This document shows, piece after piece, positions 43,900-52,398 of a stretch of 64,000 bases of DNA (positions are counted from its first letter, which is position 1; every line of letters starts with the position of its first letter). A model generated the notes under the pieces. That model saw only the letters and a list, made by a program, of their open reading frames with translations. It searched no databases and was not told where the DNA came from. Source of the DNA: Streptomyces sp. NRRL WC-3618. Lineage in GTDB: Bacteria; Actinomycetota; Actinomycetes; Streptomycetales; Streptomycetaceae. The stretch lies in assembly GCF_001280005.1 (NCBI RefSeq), contig NZ_LGDW01000188.1:16879-80878 (forward strand). The letters run 5' to 3'. The position numbers were made by a program, and so were the translations under genes.

Positions 43900-44356
43900 T
43901 CCACAGGGCGGGATTGTTGCTGACGAAGTCGCGCATCAGGGCGACGCACGCGGGATCGTCGAGCAGCATGATCTCGACGCCGTGCTCGGCGAGCCAGTCG
44001 TGGCCACCGTGAAAGGTGACGGTCTCTCCCACGATCACCCGGGAGATACCGAACTGTCTCACCAGCCCGGAGCAATACCAGCACGGAGAGAGCGTGGTGA
44101 CCATGGTCGTCCCACGGTATGAACGCTGCCGCCCCGCGTCCCGGAACGCGGCCGTCTCGGCGTGCGCCGAGGGGTCACCGTCCTGAACACGCCGATTGTG
44201 CCCACGCCCGAGCAGCGCGCCGTCGGCGCCGTAGAGGGCGGCGCCGATCGGAATCCCGCCCTCGGCGAGCCCGAGGCGGGCCTCGTCGAGGGCGACGGAG
44301 AGCCAGGCCTGTGCCTGGGTGTGATCCAGCTGGGGAACCTGTTCCATGGGGTTCAC
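43871..44356 (-). CDS. cytosine/nucleoside deaminase (Fcy1-like)
   Basis: This 161-residue zinc deaminase shows HAE (His65, Glu67 in PSAHAETAAF) and PCWYC (Cys92, Cys95 in TLSPCWYCSGL), the zinc triad of the cytidine deaminase superfamily. The sequence around LGLAEGGIPIGAALYG is close to yeast-type cytosine deaminases. It probably deaminates cytosine or a related base. It is the first gene of a two-gene operon with the IPNS-like oxygenase. Confidence 0.88.
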   Translation of the reverse strand: MNPMEQVPQLDHTQAQAWLSVALDEARLGLAEGGIPIGAALYGADGALLGRGHNRRVQDGDPSAHAETAAFRDAGRQRSYRGTTMVTTLSPCWYCSGLVRQFGISRVIVGETVTFHGGHDWLAEHGVEIMLLDDPACVALMRDFVSNNPALWNEDIGELTP

Positions 44357-44465
44357 TCTCCCTCCGGCTGGAGCGACCGGACAGCACAGGCCTCCGGACG
44401 AAACCCGTACTGCTCGGCGCGGCTCTCAGCGCGGGCGGCGCCCCACTCCCCACGGAGGCAACCCG

Positions 44466-44582
44466 ATGACCGCGACCACCCGGTCGCCGTGGGCACACCT
44501 CTCTGAACTCTCGACACTCTCGACGGTGGTCGGCCCTGTCTCCCCCGTCGGGGACGACCACCGGACGAGTGGGTTTCTGTGA
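44466..44582 (+). CDS. possible 38-residue small protein
   Basis: A short frame begins with MTATTRSPWAHLSELSTLS behind a good GGAGG (44454-44458), seven bases before the ATG, and ends at 44582. It has no recognised family, no signal peptide, and is rich in Ser and Thr. It lies in the gap between the deaminase start and the next gene. It may be real or fortuitous. Confidence 0.3.
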   Translation: MTATTRSPWAHLSELSTLSTVVGPVSPVGDDHRTSGFL

Positions 44583-44624
44583 GACGGCGTACGGGTGCGG
44601 AGCTGATCCCCTAGCGTCGTTGCC

Positions 44625-44927
44625 GTGGACGAAGAGGAAGACCGGCGGCTGGCCGCCATCACCCCCGAGATCACCCGCCGTTCGATCGATCTGCTGCGCA
44701 AGGTGGTCGGCCTCTATCCCGAGGAGCGCATCGCCCAGGAAGCCCTGGACTGCGCAGACGACATCCTGGCCCAGTACGGCACGGACGGGCTGCGCATCCT
44801 CGTCATGAGCCTCACCGGATGGGCCGCGGTGGAGATAGAGAAGGACGCGATGGCCTCCAAGCGGCCCCTGGACGCGATGGTCGACGACATGATGCTGACG
44901 TGGCTGGAGGCCAACCCGGAGGCGTGA
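44625..44927 (+). CDS. small conserved helical protein
   Basis: The 100-residue product starts at GTG 44625 and is predicted to be all-helical and acidic (ITPEITRRSIDLLRKVVGLY, ALDCADDILAQYGTDGLRIL, LDAMVDDMMLTWLEANP). It is not recognised as an enzyme. Codon usage is normal for the window. The prcB remnant begins directly after its stop. Confidence 0.65.
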   Translation: MDEEEDRRLAAITPEITRRSIDLLRKVVGLYPEERIAQEALDCADDILAQYGTDGLRILVMSLTGWAAVEIEKDAMASKRPLDAMVDDMMLTWLEANPEA

Positions 44928-44928
44928 C

Positions 44929-45170
44929 CTGGGCCAGGAGATGCAGCGGCTGGCCGTGGTGCCGCCCTCGCCGCGCTCCAGGCGCTCTACGACGCCGCCG
45001 ACGACGACTCGGCGACGGGCGGGCCCGACATCGACCGCCGTATCTTCCCGATCGTCTCGGTGATCACGGAGGACGGCTTCGAACGCCTCCCCGACCAGGA
45101 GACCGAGGACCTGAGCCACGAGATGGTGGCCGCCCGGCGAAACCGCCCGGACGGGCCGCCGCCCTGCCGT
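44929..45170 (+). pseudogene. proteasome beta-subunit (prcB) remnant
   Basis: The first codons read [11 protein letters not shown], matching the middle of actinobacterial PrcB (MAMQGLAVVP from memory). The frame then changes, and from 44964 it reads [20 protein letters not shown], then [20 protein letters not shown] and a tail ending RNRPDGPP, which is the PrcB C-terminus. The catalytic N-terminal part, the start codon and roughly 60 internal residues are missing. No prcA, pup or mpa gene is nearby. It is therefore a non-functional fragment, probably of a second proteasome copy. Confidence 0.75.
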
Positions 45171-45323
45171 AGGCGATGCCGGCCTTCCCCTTCTTCCCCT
45201 GTCCCTCGCTTCCTTCGCGCGCGACGCATACGAACCCCTCACTTCTTCCGTCAGTTCAGTACATGAGCCGTGCTGTCAGCCTTGCCATGAGCGGACGTTG
45301 TGGCCTGAGGGGGAGAAGCGATC

Positions 45324-47744
45324 GTGGATCAGAAGGTTCTTGACGCCCAGAAATGGGTGAACGCCACCTACGCGAACGTCGCCGGCTACCAGGCGTGCCC
45401 GGAGACCGGCCGGACCGGATGGTCCACCATGCACGCCCTGACCATGGGACTCCAGCACGAGCTGGGCATCAGCCCGGTCGTCGCCAGCTTCGGGCCCGGC
45501 ACGCTGGCCAAGCTCCAGGCCATCGGCGACATCGGGTTCGGCTGGAACGCGAACAGCAACATCGTCCGCATCATCCAGCACGGCCTGTTCTGCAAGGGGT
45601 ACTGGGGCGCCAACGGCTTCGGCGAGTACGGCGCGGTCACCACCGAGGCCGTCAAGCTGATGCGCGACGACATGGGCCTGCCCGACGGCGGCGCGGGCAC
45701 CGCGGGCGGCCAGATCACCCCGGCCCTGTTCAAGTGCGTACTCAACATGGACGCCTACGTCCGGGTCGTCGGCGGCACGGACGAGGTACGGGCCATCCAG
45801 CGGTGGCTCAACGGCCGTTACTGGCAGAAGAGCGCCTTCGGTATCGGCCCGTGCGACGGGATCTACTCCCGGGACGTACAGAAGGCGCTGATGACCGGGC
45901 TCCAGTACGAGCTGGGCCTCGCCGCCCCCAACGGGAACTTCGGCCCCGCCACCCAGGCCGCGCTGCGGACGCAGAACCTGGGCCTGGGCAACTCGGGTGT
46001 CCTGGTCCAGATGTTCTCGGCGGCCTGCGTGTTCAACTCCCCGGTGCCCTCCGGCACCAGCGCGGCGGGTACGCCCACGACCTGGCGCAGCACCTTCAAC
46101 GACACCCTCGTCGAGTGGGTGAAGATCTTCCAGCGCTTCTCCAAGCTGCCCGACTCGGGCCGCGCGGACTACCAGACGTGGGCGCAGCTGCTGGTGTCGA
46201 TGGGCGACGCGGACCGCCCGGCGACGGGCAGCGACACGCGCTGGGAGATCACCCCGTCCCGGGCCAGGTACATGCGCGACAACGGCTACCAGGTGGTGGG
46301 CCGCTATCTGTACGACCCGCCGGGCTCGACCCTGGACAAGGAGATCAAGCCCGGAGAGCTCGAGACGATCTTCGGCGCCGGCCTGAAGGTCTTCCCGATC
46401 TACCAGGACAACGCCCGCCGGCTCGCCGACTTCACCTACACCGCCGGCTACCAACACGCCCTGAACGCACACTCGTTGGCCGTCGGATACGGCTTCAACC
46501 GGGGTACGACGATCTACTTCTCGGTGGACTACGACGCCACTCAGGACGAGATCGACTCGGCGGTCGTGCCGTACTTCCACGGTGTCGCCGCGGGCCTCGC
46601 CTACAACGGCAAGCGGTACATACACGGCGTGTACGGCTCACGGAACGTCTGTACGAACGTGACGAAGCAGACCGGCGCCCGCTACTCCTTCGTCTCGGGC
46701 ATGTCCTACGGCTTCTCCGGGAACCTCGGCTTCCCGATCCCCGCGAACTGGTCCTTCAACCAGATCAAGGAGATCGACATCACCAACGGCTCGGACTTCT
46801 TCGAGCTGGACCGCGACGTCATCTCCGGCGCGGACCCCGGCCAGAGCTCCGTCAACAGGACGGCGGGCCCGGCCGACGGCTTCATCAGCTACCTCACCCG
46901 CCTCCTGGCCATCGCGCGGGAGTACGGCAAGGGCAACCCGAACCAGCTGGTCATGGAGTACGTACGGCACATCTCGTACGGCGGCGGCGACTGGGACTTC
47001 CTGATCGGCGAATACGACGGCGACTTCGTGAACTTCGCCAACGGCAAGGGTATGTCGGTGATGGAGGGGTTCAAGGACCCGTACACCGGCTACGAGTTGG
47101 GCGCCGAGCACCTGATGGCGTCCGCGAACGGCCACTTCGTGGCGTGGAAGCCGAGCAATCCCCGCTCCGTCAACGAGGGCGACGTCGCGGGCTGGGGCGG
47201 TGACCTGCTGACGTTCTACGCCGACTGGCGCCACGCCGTGGAGACCTACCCGTCGGGTTACGCGTTCGCGATGGCCAAGCTGGCGAAGGTCGGCGTGGCC
47301 TCCAGCTTCGGCTTCAACGACCTGATCGAGGACGCGGACGCCTGGCTGCTCGCCGACGCGGTCCGCAACCAGGGCAAGGACATCGTCACCGCCGTCACCG
47401 ACCTCTACAACGGCGGCGGAGGCCTCCGGCGCTTCCAGCGGTACTGGGACGGCCGGTTCAACGGGAACGCGGAGGACGCCAAGTTCCTGGCCCACAACAT
47501 CCTCACCGCGGCGGACGACAAGGAGGTCGTCGCGGCGCAGCTCGGGCTGGTCACGGTCCGGGGCGGCATCAAGACGCTCCCCGCCATGCTGAGCTACGAC
47601 GATCTGGAGCGGCTCGAACAGGGCTTCGTTGATACGCTCCTGGCCCGCACCGGCCAGGAGTCGCGGATGGCGGCCACCTACCGCAAGAACCACGACACCT
47701 ACCTGCGCGCGGCCAGGTCGCGGGCACGGGCACACAAGGAGTAG
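45324..47744 (+). CDS. DUF1906 glycoside-hydrolase-like protein with peptidoglycan-binding modules
   Basis: This 806-residue protein contains two N-terminal peptidoglycan-binding-like modules (about residues 5-140 and 150-250, each with a GLQYELGL/GLQHELGI helix and FGPxTxA loop). A DUF1906/Rv2525c-type glycoside-hydrolase-like barrel follows at about 310-515 (YQVVGRYLYDP, VFPIYQDNAR, TTIYFSVDYDATQDEIDSA, HGVYGSRNVC), then a C-terminal 280-residue helical region. It has no recognisable signal peptide. It probably cleaves or binds cell wall or capsule. It is four bases from the next gene. Confidence 0.82.
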   Translation: MDQKVLDAQKWVNATYANVAGYQACPETGRTGWSTMHALTMGLQHELGISPVVASFGPGTLAKLQAIGDIGFGWNANSNIVRIIQHGLFCKGYWGANGFGEYGAVTTEAVKLMRDDMGLPDGGAGTAGGQITPALFKCVLNMDAYVRVVGGTDEVRAIQRWLNGRYWQKSAFGIGPCDGIYSRDVQKALMTGLQYELGLAAPNGNFGPATQAALRTQNLGLGNSGVLVQMFSAACVFNSPVPSGTSAAGTPTTWRSTFNDTLVEWVKIFQRFSKLPDSGRADYQTWAQLLVSMGDADRPATGSDTRWEITPSRARYMRDNGYQVVGRYLYDPPGSTLDKEIKPGELETIFGAGLKVFPIYQDNARRLADFTYTAGYQHALNAHSLAVGYGFNRGTTIYFSVDYDATQDEIDSAVVPYFHGVAAGLAYNGKRYIHGVYGSRNVCTNVTKQTGARYSFVSGMSYGFSGNLGFPIPANWSFNQIKEIDITNGSDFFELDRDVISGADPGQSSVNRTAGPADGFISYLTRLLAIAREYGKGNPNQLVMEYVRHISYGGGDWDFLIGEYDGDFVNFANGKGMSVMEGFKDPYTGYELGAEHLMASANGHFVAWKPSNPRSVNEGDVAGWGGDLLTFYADWRHAVETYPSGYAFAMAKLAKVGVASSFGFNDLIEDADAWLLADAVRNQGKDIVTAVTDLYNGGGGLRRFQRYWDGRFNGNAEDAKFLAHNILTAADDKEVVAAQLGLVTVRGGIKTLPAMLSYDDLERLEQGFVDTLLARTGQESRMAATYRKNHDTYLRAARSRARAHKE

Positions 47745-47747
47745 CCG

Positions 47748-48098
47748 ATGCGTCGGTTGGGCCCACTGGCATGGCTGGCCGTGGCCGTCGCCTCCTCGTT
47801 CCTGCTGGGGATCACGTACTTCATCGGTATGTTCTCCGGCGGCCACGAGCTCGACGAGACCTGTGCCTCCGTCGGCCAGACCGTGGACCAGCGCTACCGC
47901 GACGAGCACTGGCGGGAGCCGGGCCAGTGGTTCCCGCTGCACAACAAGTGCAACGCCGGCTACGACCTCGTCCCGGTGTGGGTCAACCCGGCTGTCGTCA
48001 TCCTGACCTCGCTGATCGTCGTCTGCGTGGGGGCCGCGGTGTGGTCGGCGGCCACCCGCCGCCACGCGAAGAGATCAGCGAAGGCCCAGAGCAGGTAA
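47748..48098 (+). CDS. small two-helix membrane protein
   Basis: This 116-residue protein has one N-terminal helix (LAWLAVAVASSFLLGITYFI), an outside loop with two cysteines (ETCASV and NKCNAG) and a second helix (AVVILTSLIVVCVGAAVW), ending in a basic cytoplasmic tail. It follows the DUF1906 gene by three bases and precedes the carboxypeptidase gene, so the three are likely one operon. It could help export or anchor the hydrolase; that is inference. Confidence 0.7.
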   Translation: MRRLGPLAWLAVAVASSFLLGITYFIGMFSGGHELDETCASVGQTVDQRYRDEHWREPGQWFPLHNKCNAGYDLVPVWVNPAVVILTSLIVVCVGAAVWSAATRRHAKRSAKAQSR

Positions 48099-48175
48099 GG
48101 CCCGCAGCGCACGTAGGGCCCGCCGTGCACGCAGGATCCGCAGAGCACGTGAAACTCGAAGAGGGTGAAGTTGTG

Positions 48176-48874
48176 ATGGTCGGTTTCGGTGAGTTGTCGC
48201 GGCGCCGGTTCGCCGGTGCGACGGGTGCGGTGGCCGGTGCGGTGGTGCTGGGGTCGGTGGGAACGGCTGCTCCGGCGTCCGCCGCGGTCCCGGCTCCGGC
48301 CGGGGGGTGGAAGGGCGGCAGGTCGGCGAACGGCTGGCCGGTCCTGACGCAGGCCACGGAGTACGACATCGAGGGCAGCGGCCAGTCGGTGCGGCTGGCG
48401 GACGGCGACGCGTCCGTGCTTCTGCTGCACGTGGCACGGCGCTTCCACTACGAGATCGACCAGCTCCGGAAGGGGGACGTCCACGGCCACCGATCCTCGG
48501 GCGCGGTCCGGGCTCCGTACGAGTCCAACCACCTGTCCGGTACGGCGATGGCGATCCGTCCGGAGGCGTACCCGGTCGGCGTCAAGGGCGGCCTGTACCC
48601 GCGTGAGCTGGTGATCGTCCGGGACATCCTGGCGGAGCTGGACGGCGCGGTGCGGTGGGGCGGCGACTTCGAGACCCCGAAGGAGTCCCATTTCGAGATC
48701 GCGCTGAGGCCCGGTCACCCGAAGCTGAAGGGCGTCGCGCGCAAGATCCGCGGCTGGAACGACAGCCCGGGGGAGGGCGCGGGGTCGATCGACGCGTTCG
48801 ACCCGAAGCGGCGCGCGAAGGCGAGGGCGTTCACGCTCCGCAGCGCCGGACAGGGCGTAGGGGGGACGGCCTGA
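48176..48874 (+). CDS. M15-like (VanY/DacB type) D-Ala-D-Ala peptidase, Tat-secreted
   Basis: The 232-residue product has a twin-arginine signal (ELSRRRFAGATGAVAGAVVL with ASA end) and a domain with SNHLSGTAMAI and SHFEI, the zinc-ligand regions of M15 D,D-peptidases. The Asp ligand position is changed to Ala (GTAMAI rather than GxAxD), so activity is uncertain and it may be a binding protein. It is probably the third gene of the wall-hydrolase operon. Confidence 0.75.
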   Translation: MVGFGELSRRRFAGATGAVAGAVVLGSVGTAAPASAAVPAPAGGWKGGRSANGWPVLTQATEYDIEGSGQSVRLADGDASVLLLHVARRFHYEIDQLRKGDVHGHRSSGAVRAPYESNHLSGTAMAIRPEAYPVGVKGGLYPRELVIVRDILAELDGAVRWGGDFETPKESHFEIALRPGHPKLKGVARKIRGWNDSPGEGAGSIDAFDPKRRAKARAFTLRSAGQGVGGTA

Positions 48875-49066
48875 CAACTCCTTGATCCGTGTTCGTGGTC
48901 GCGTCTAGGGTCGGGTACGTGACTGCCGGGTCGGCCTTGGGCCATACACGAGTTGGGTGCCCGGCCTCGGCGTGAGCCCGAGGCGGGCCCGAGGCCCGCC
49001 CCCTCCTCCGCGTCTTTCCTCATCGCCCTTTGCAGCGAACCCCAGGACACGGAGAACACACCACAC

Positions 49067-49486
49067 ATGCAGCAGCCTTCACCCACCCCCGAACTGCCCA
49101 CCACCGCCGTTCAGTTGAACCACACCGCGGTTTTCGCGAGCGACCGCCGGCTGTCGGCCGAGTTCCTCGCCACGATCCTGGGCCTGGAGGTCGGCGCCCC
49201 CTTCGGCCCGTTCCTGCCCGTCGACCTCGGCAACGGCGTGACCCTCGACTACTACGAGAAGCGTGACGAGCCGATCCAGTCGCAGCACTACGCGTTTCTC
49301 GTGCCCGACGACCAGTTCGACACGATGATCGCCCGCCTGGAGGCGGTCGGCGTCCCCTACTACGCCGACCCGAGCCACACCGAACCCGGCCGCGTCAACG
49401 ACCTCTTCGGCGGCTCCGGCGCCTACTTCGCCGACCCGGACGGCCACAACCTGGAAATCCTGACCAGGCCGTACGCCCGCCCGTAG
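49067..49486 (+). CDS. VOC family protein
   Basis: This 139-residue protein has the paired beta-alpha-beta-beta-beta units of VOC enzymes (LNHTAVFASDRRLSAEFLA, FLVPDDQFDTMIARLEAVGV, AYFADPDGHNLEILTRP). The last motif carries the usual His and Glu metal ligands (DGHNLEI). It may be a glyoxalase-like or bleomycin-type protein. The start is an ATG with GGAG upstream. The gene stands alone. Confidence 0.85.
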   Translation: MQQPSPTPELPTTAVQLNHTAVFASDRRLSAEFLATILGLEVGAPFGPFLPVDLGNGVTLDYYEKRDEPIQSQHYAFLVPDDQFDTMIARLEAVGVPYYADPSHTEPGRVNDLFGGSGAYFADPDGHNLEILTRPYARP

Positions 49487-49516
49487 GCACGACGGGCCGA
49501 GTGCCGTGTCGTCGGC

Positions 49517-49969
49517 CTACGCCTGCGGTTCCAGGACGGAGTAGTCGGCGAAGCAGCGGCGGTACCGCGTGTGACGGGTTTCCTGCGTGTGCCGCCGCTG
49601 CCACTCCTCGACCTTCGCCGGATCCGGGTGCCGTCCCGACACCGCCCCGCAGTCGTCCTCGTCGCCCGAGACGCAGCGCGCCTCGTACTCGGGCTCGGCG
49701 GCGCCGTCCTGGACGATGGAGTACGGCACGTACCGGAAGACGCGGCGCCGGGTCGGGGTGCTCGCCCCGTCCCCGAGATGCGCCTGCCGCTGGTGGCGCC
49801 GGAACAGGACGTTGGCGTCGGTCTCGCGGGTGCGGTCGCACTCTTCGCGGGCCCTCGTCCGGAACCTGTCCAGTTCGTCGCAGGCCGCGCAGCCGGGTAC
49901 GGGCTCGGGGGCCGCCGGGTAGATCGTGGCGGGCAACAGTTCGAGCCCCGAGCGGTGTTCCAAGGTCAT
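49517..49969 (-). CDS. DUF7848-like zinc-knuckle protein
   Basis: The 150-residue protein has cysteine pairs in PGCAACDELDRF and ARCVSGDEDDCGAVSG, and a His/Arg-rich end (QRRHTQETRHTRYRRCF). It resembles the small Streptomyces proteins usually paired with XRE/DUF5753 regulators; indeed such a regulator is transcribed divergently 124 bases away. The metal-binding role is inferred from the cysteines. The family name is from memory. Confidence 0.65.
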   Translation of the reverse strand: MTLEHRSGLELLPATIYPAAPEPVPGCAACDELDRFRTRAREECDRTRETDANVLFRRHQRQAHLGDGASTPTRRRVFRYVPYSIVQDGAAEPEYEARCVSGDEDDCGAVSGRHPDPAKVEEWQRRHTQETRHTRYRRCFADYSVLEPQA

Positions 49970-50093
49970 GTGCCAACTCCGTACGTACGTCGCTACTCGC
50001 GATTACTCTGGGTGTACTGAGCGTGGCTGAGGGGAACGGCCCGGATCAACGCCTGGCGCGTGTGAATGGGGCACTGGCACCAGAGGGGGACGC

Positions 50094-51044
50094 GTGGTTC
50101 GACGGAACGCAGAGGACGGTTGTGGGACGGGAGTCAGCAACGCCGCCCTGTTCGGCGAGGTGTTGCGGCACTTCCGCGAGGCCGCGCTCCTCACACAGGC
50201 GGCGCTGGCCCAGCAGATCCCGTGCGACCGCTCGCATGTGGCGAAGGTGGAGGCGGGAGTGAGCGTCCCGCAGGACACGTTCGCAAAGGCGTGCGACGAA
50301 ATCCTGGGCACGGGTGGGATGTTGCTGCGGTTGTGGAAGAAGGTGGACTGGTATCCGGAGGTGCAGCATCCGGACTGGTTCGAGCGGCGGGCGCGGATGG
50401 ACGCGGAGGCGGTGGCGCTGCGGGAGTATCAAGAGCGCGTCATGCCGGGCATGTTGCAGAATCCGGGCTACGCGCACGCGCTGTTCTCCCGGATTGCGAG
50501 CGGTGATGAGGTTGAGGAGCGTGTCCGGGCCAGGCTCAGCCGTCAACCGCGCTTCTTCGCTGACGACGGCCCGCTGTACGTCGCCGTCCTGGACGAGAGT
50601 TGTCTGCGCAACCAGGTAGGGGGCCCGGAGGTCATGCGTGACCAGTGCGCCCATCTGCTGAGCGTGGGACAGCGCCCCAACATCCGTATCCAGGTGGCCC
50701 CGGCGAGCTACCCCGAACTTCTCCGCCCCAACGTTTCCATGTCGTTGATCGAACTGCCTGACGGCCATCGGTGGGTGTATTCGGAGTCGCTGGACCGTGG
50801 CCATTTCAACGACGATCCGACCGTCTGCGCGCAGCACAGCCACGCCTATGATGTGCTCAGGGCGGACGTCCTGTCAGCCCGCGAATCCGCCGCTCTGATC
50901 AGCGACGTGATGGAGGGGTACAAGCATCATGCAGAGGCACGAACTCGACGTGGCGACCTGGATCAAGAGCAGCTACAGCGGCGAGAACGGCGGCAACTGC
51001 GTCGAGGTGGCCCCCGGATTCCCCGGCGTCGTCCCCGTCCGTGA
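50094..51044 (+). CDS. XRE family regulator with DUF5753 domain
   Basis: The 316-residue protein starts at GTG 50094 behind GAGGGGGA. Residues 20-60 form an HTH (LLTQAALAQQIPCDRSHVAKVEAG). The rest is DUF5753 (YQERVMPGMLQNPGYAHALF, VLDESCLRNQVGGPEVM and VYSESLDRGHFNDDP). This regulator class is abundant in Streptomyces and is nearly always followed by DUF397 genes, as here. The role is usually control of development or antibiotic production. Confidence 0.93.
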   Translation: MVRRNAEDGCGTGVSNAALFGEVLRHFREAALLTQAALAQQIPCDRSHVAKVEAGVSVPQDTFAKACDEILGTGGMLLRLWKKVDWYPEVQHPDWFERRARMDAEAVALREYQERVMPGMLQNPGYAHALFSRIASGDEVEERVRARLSRQPRFFADDGPLYVAVLDESCLRNQVGGPEVMRDQCAHLLSVGQRPNIRIQVAPASYPELLRPNVSMSLIELPDGHRWVYSESLDRGHFNDDPTVCAQHSHAYDVLRADVLSARESAALISDVMEGYKHHAEARTRRGDLDQEQLQRRERRQLRRGGPRIPRRRPRP

Positions 51045-51129
51045 CAGCAAGGTGGCTTTCGGCGGGCCGGTGGTTGTCGTAACCCGCGCCGCCTGGGCGG
51101 AGTTCGTGGGGTTCGCGGCTCAGGTGTGA
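50929..51129 (+). CDS. DUF397 protein, copy 1
   Basis: This 66-residue protein has the DUF397 pattern WIKSSYSGENGGNCVEVA, VPVRDSK and WAEFVGF. It overlaps the 3' end of the XRE gene by 116 bases in another frame and is preceded by GGAGGGG. DUF397 proteins work with DUF5753 regulators, probably as partners or antitoxin-like proteins. Confidence 0.93.
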   Translation: MQRHELDVATWIKSSYSGENGGNCVEVAPGFPGVVPVRDSKVAFGGPVVVVTRAAWAEFVGFAAQV

Positions 51130-51174
51130 ATCGGCCCGCTCTGATCAGCCCCACGATGGAGGAGCGCGAGCATC

Positions 51175-51375
51175 ATGCACAGGCACGAACTCGACACGAC
51201 GACGTGGATCAAGAGCAGCTACAGCGGCAACGACGGCGGCAACTGCGTCGAGGTGGCCCCCGGATTCCCCGGCGTCGTCCCCGTCCGTGACAGCAAGGTG
51301 GCTTCCGGCGGTCCGGTGATCGTCGTAGGCCGGGCCGCCTGGGCGGAGTTCTTGGCGCTCACCTCCCGACCGTGA
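51175..51375 (+). CDS. DUF397 protein, copy 2
   Basis: This second 66-residue DUF397 protein differs from copy 1 in only about a dozen residues (WIKSSYSGNDGGNCVEVA). The upstream DNA is also duplicated, including the GATGGAGGRG ribosome binding site. It lies 45 bases after copy 1 and arose by a recent tandem duplication of roughly 250 bases. Confidence 0.93.
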   Translation: MHRHELDTTTWIKSSYSGNDGGNCVEVAPGFPGVVPVRDSKVASGGPVIVVGRAAWAEFLALTSRP

Positions 51376-51386
51376 CGGGTGGCGCC

Positions 51387-51405
51387 CGGCGGGGAGGACC
51401 CGCCG
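51387..51405 (+). terminator. terminator after the DUF397 genes
   Basis: CGGCGGG-GAGGA-CCCGCCG is a perfect 7-bp stem beginning 12 bases after the second DUF397 stop. Confidence 0.7.
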
Positions 51406-51547
51406 CATGAGGCGATGATGTCTCCTTTCCGCACGGTTCTCACCCGGTTTCGCGGGCCACGCCCCCGCATCCGGGCGGGGTGCGGCCTGCTGGTGTCGAT
51501 GCCCTCGAACCGGACCCGGTCCTGCGTCGCCCTGCATCCCGCGCCTG

Positions 51548-51961
51548 TCAACTTCCCTGTCGGTGAGGGTAGTTCGCAAAGTTCAGGGCCAGCTCGTCGA
51601 AGTGCTCGCGGTAGGAGTCCGTCGCTTCGTGGAACGCCTTCTCCGAGAAGAGCCCCCGCTCCAGGAACAGGACGGGCGCACCGGTCAGGGCGCTGTGCAG
51701 CAGATGCAACTCGTCGACGGTGAGGCGGAGTTCGCGTGACTCCGTCCATCCGATCGCGAAGTGTCCGGCGAGGGCCTGGACGGTCTCCCGGCTCGCACCG
51801 AGCCGAACGGCGAGCGCTGTGTCCCTGTCCTGTCCGTCGTCCCCGTCGCTTCCGTCGTCGAGGAAGACGGTCAGCGCCCTGTGTATGACGTCGGCCTGGT
51901 ACGGCCGGACCCGGGCGATGAACTCCTCGCCGTCCCGTGTGAACTGGACGCGCAGTCTCAT
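51548..51961 (-). CDS. small paralogous protein B
   Basis: The 137-residue protein is acidic, cytoplasmic and unrecognised. Its C-terminal half (LRLTVDELHLLHSALTGA, then a helix and HFDELALNFANY) parallels the protein encoded just upstream. Its ATG overlaps the stop of that gene (ATGA), so the two are expressed in equal amounts and may form a heterodimer. Confidence 0.75.
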   Translation of the reverse strand: MRLRVQFTRDGEEFIARVRPYQADVIHRALTVFLDDGSDGDDGQDRDTALAVRLGASRETVQALAGHFAIGWTESRELRLTVDELHLLHSALTGAPVLFLERGLFSEKAFHEATDSYREHFDELALNFANYPHRQGS

Positions 51962-52398
51962 TCGGCCACCGCGTGGGTGACGTGGGTCGTGGGCGTCTCG
52001 TACGCGACGTAGGCCGCGTTGTTGATGGCCAGGGCGAGGGCGTCGAAGTCCTGCCGGAAGTGGCCCAGCCGAATGTGGAAGGACTCCTGGCAGAACTCGC
52101 CGCCCGTCTGGACGAAATGGGTGGCCGCGTTGGTCAACGCGCAGAGCAGCATGTGGAGTTCGTCCGGGCGCAGCCGTATGTCGAAGGGCCCCGCGTGCGG
52201 CCCGCACAGACGGGTGAGGAGAGCGTCGACCACATCCTGGCCGGCGCCGAGCAGCAGGTTCAGGTAGGCGTCGTCGGCTTCGGTTCGTGCGCAGTAGCTC
52301 AGGGCCTCATGGAGGGCACGTGCTTCGGAGGGCAGGAGCTGCGCGCTGAAGCTCGCACCGCTTCCGCTCACGTCGTGGGCGAAGGAGAAAGTAGCCAT
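51958..52398 (-). CDS. small paralogous protein A
   Basis: This 146-residue protein starts at ATG 52398 behind GAGGGGG. Its C-terminal half (IRLRPDELHMLLCALTNAAT, SFHIRLGHFRQDFDALALAI, NNAAYV) is clearly paralogous to the next gene, with the same spacing of Asp-Glu-Leu-His and Phe-Asp-x-Leu-Ala-Leu. There is no signal peptide and no known family. The layout of two co-translated paralogues could suit immunity or regulatory proteins. Confidence 0.75.
   Translation of the reverse strand: MATFSFAHDVSGSGASFSAQLLPSEARALHEALSYCARTEADDAYLNLLLGAGQDVVDALLTRLCGPHAGPFDIRLRPDELHMLLCALTNAATHFVQTGGEFCQESFHIRLGHFRQDFDALALAINNAAYVAYETPTTHVTHAVAE

Noticed and set aside
48176..48874. vancomycin-resistance vanY gene
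   Set aside because: Only general M15-like regions are present, one metal ligand is missing, and no vanHAX genes are nearby.
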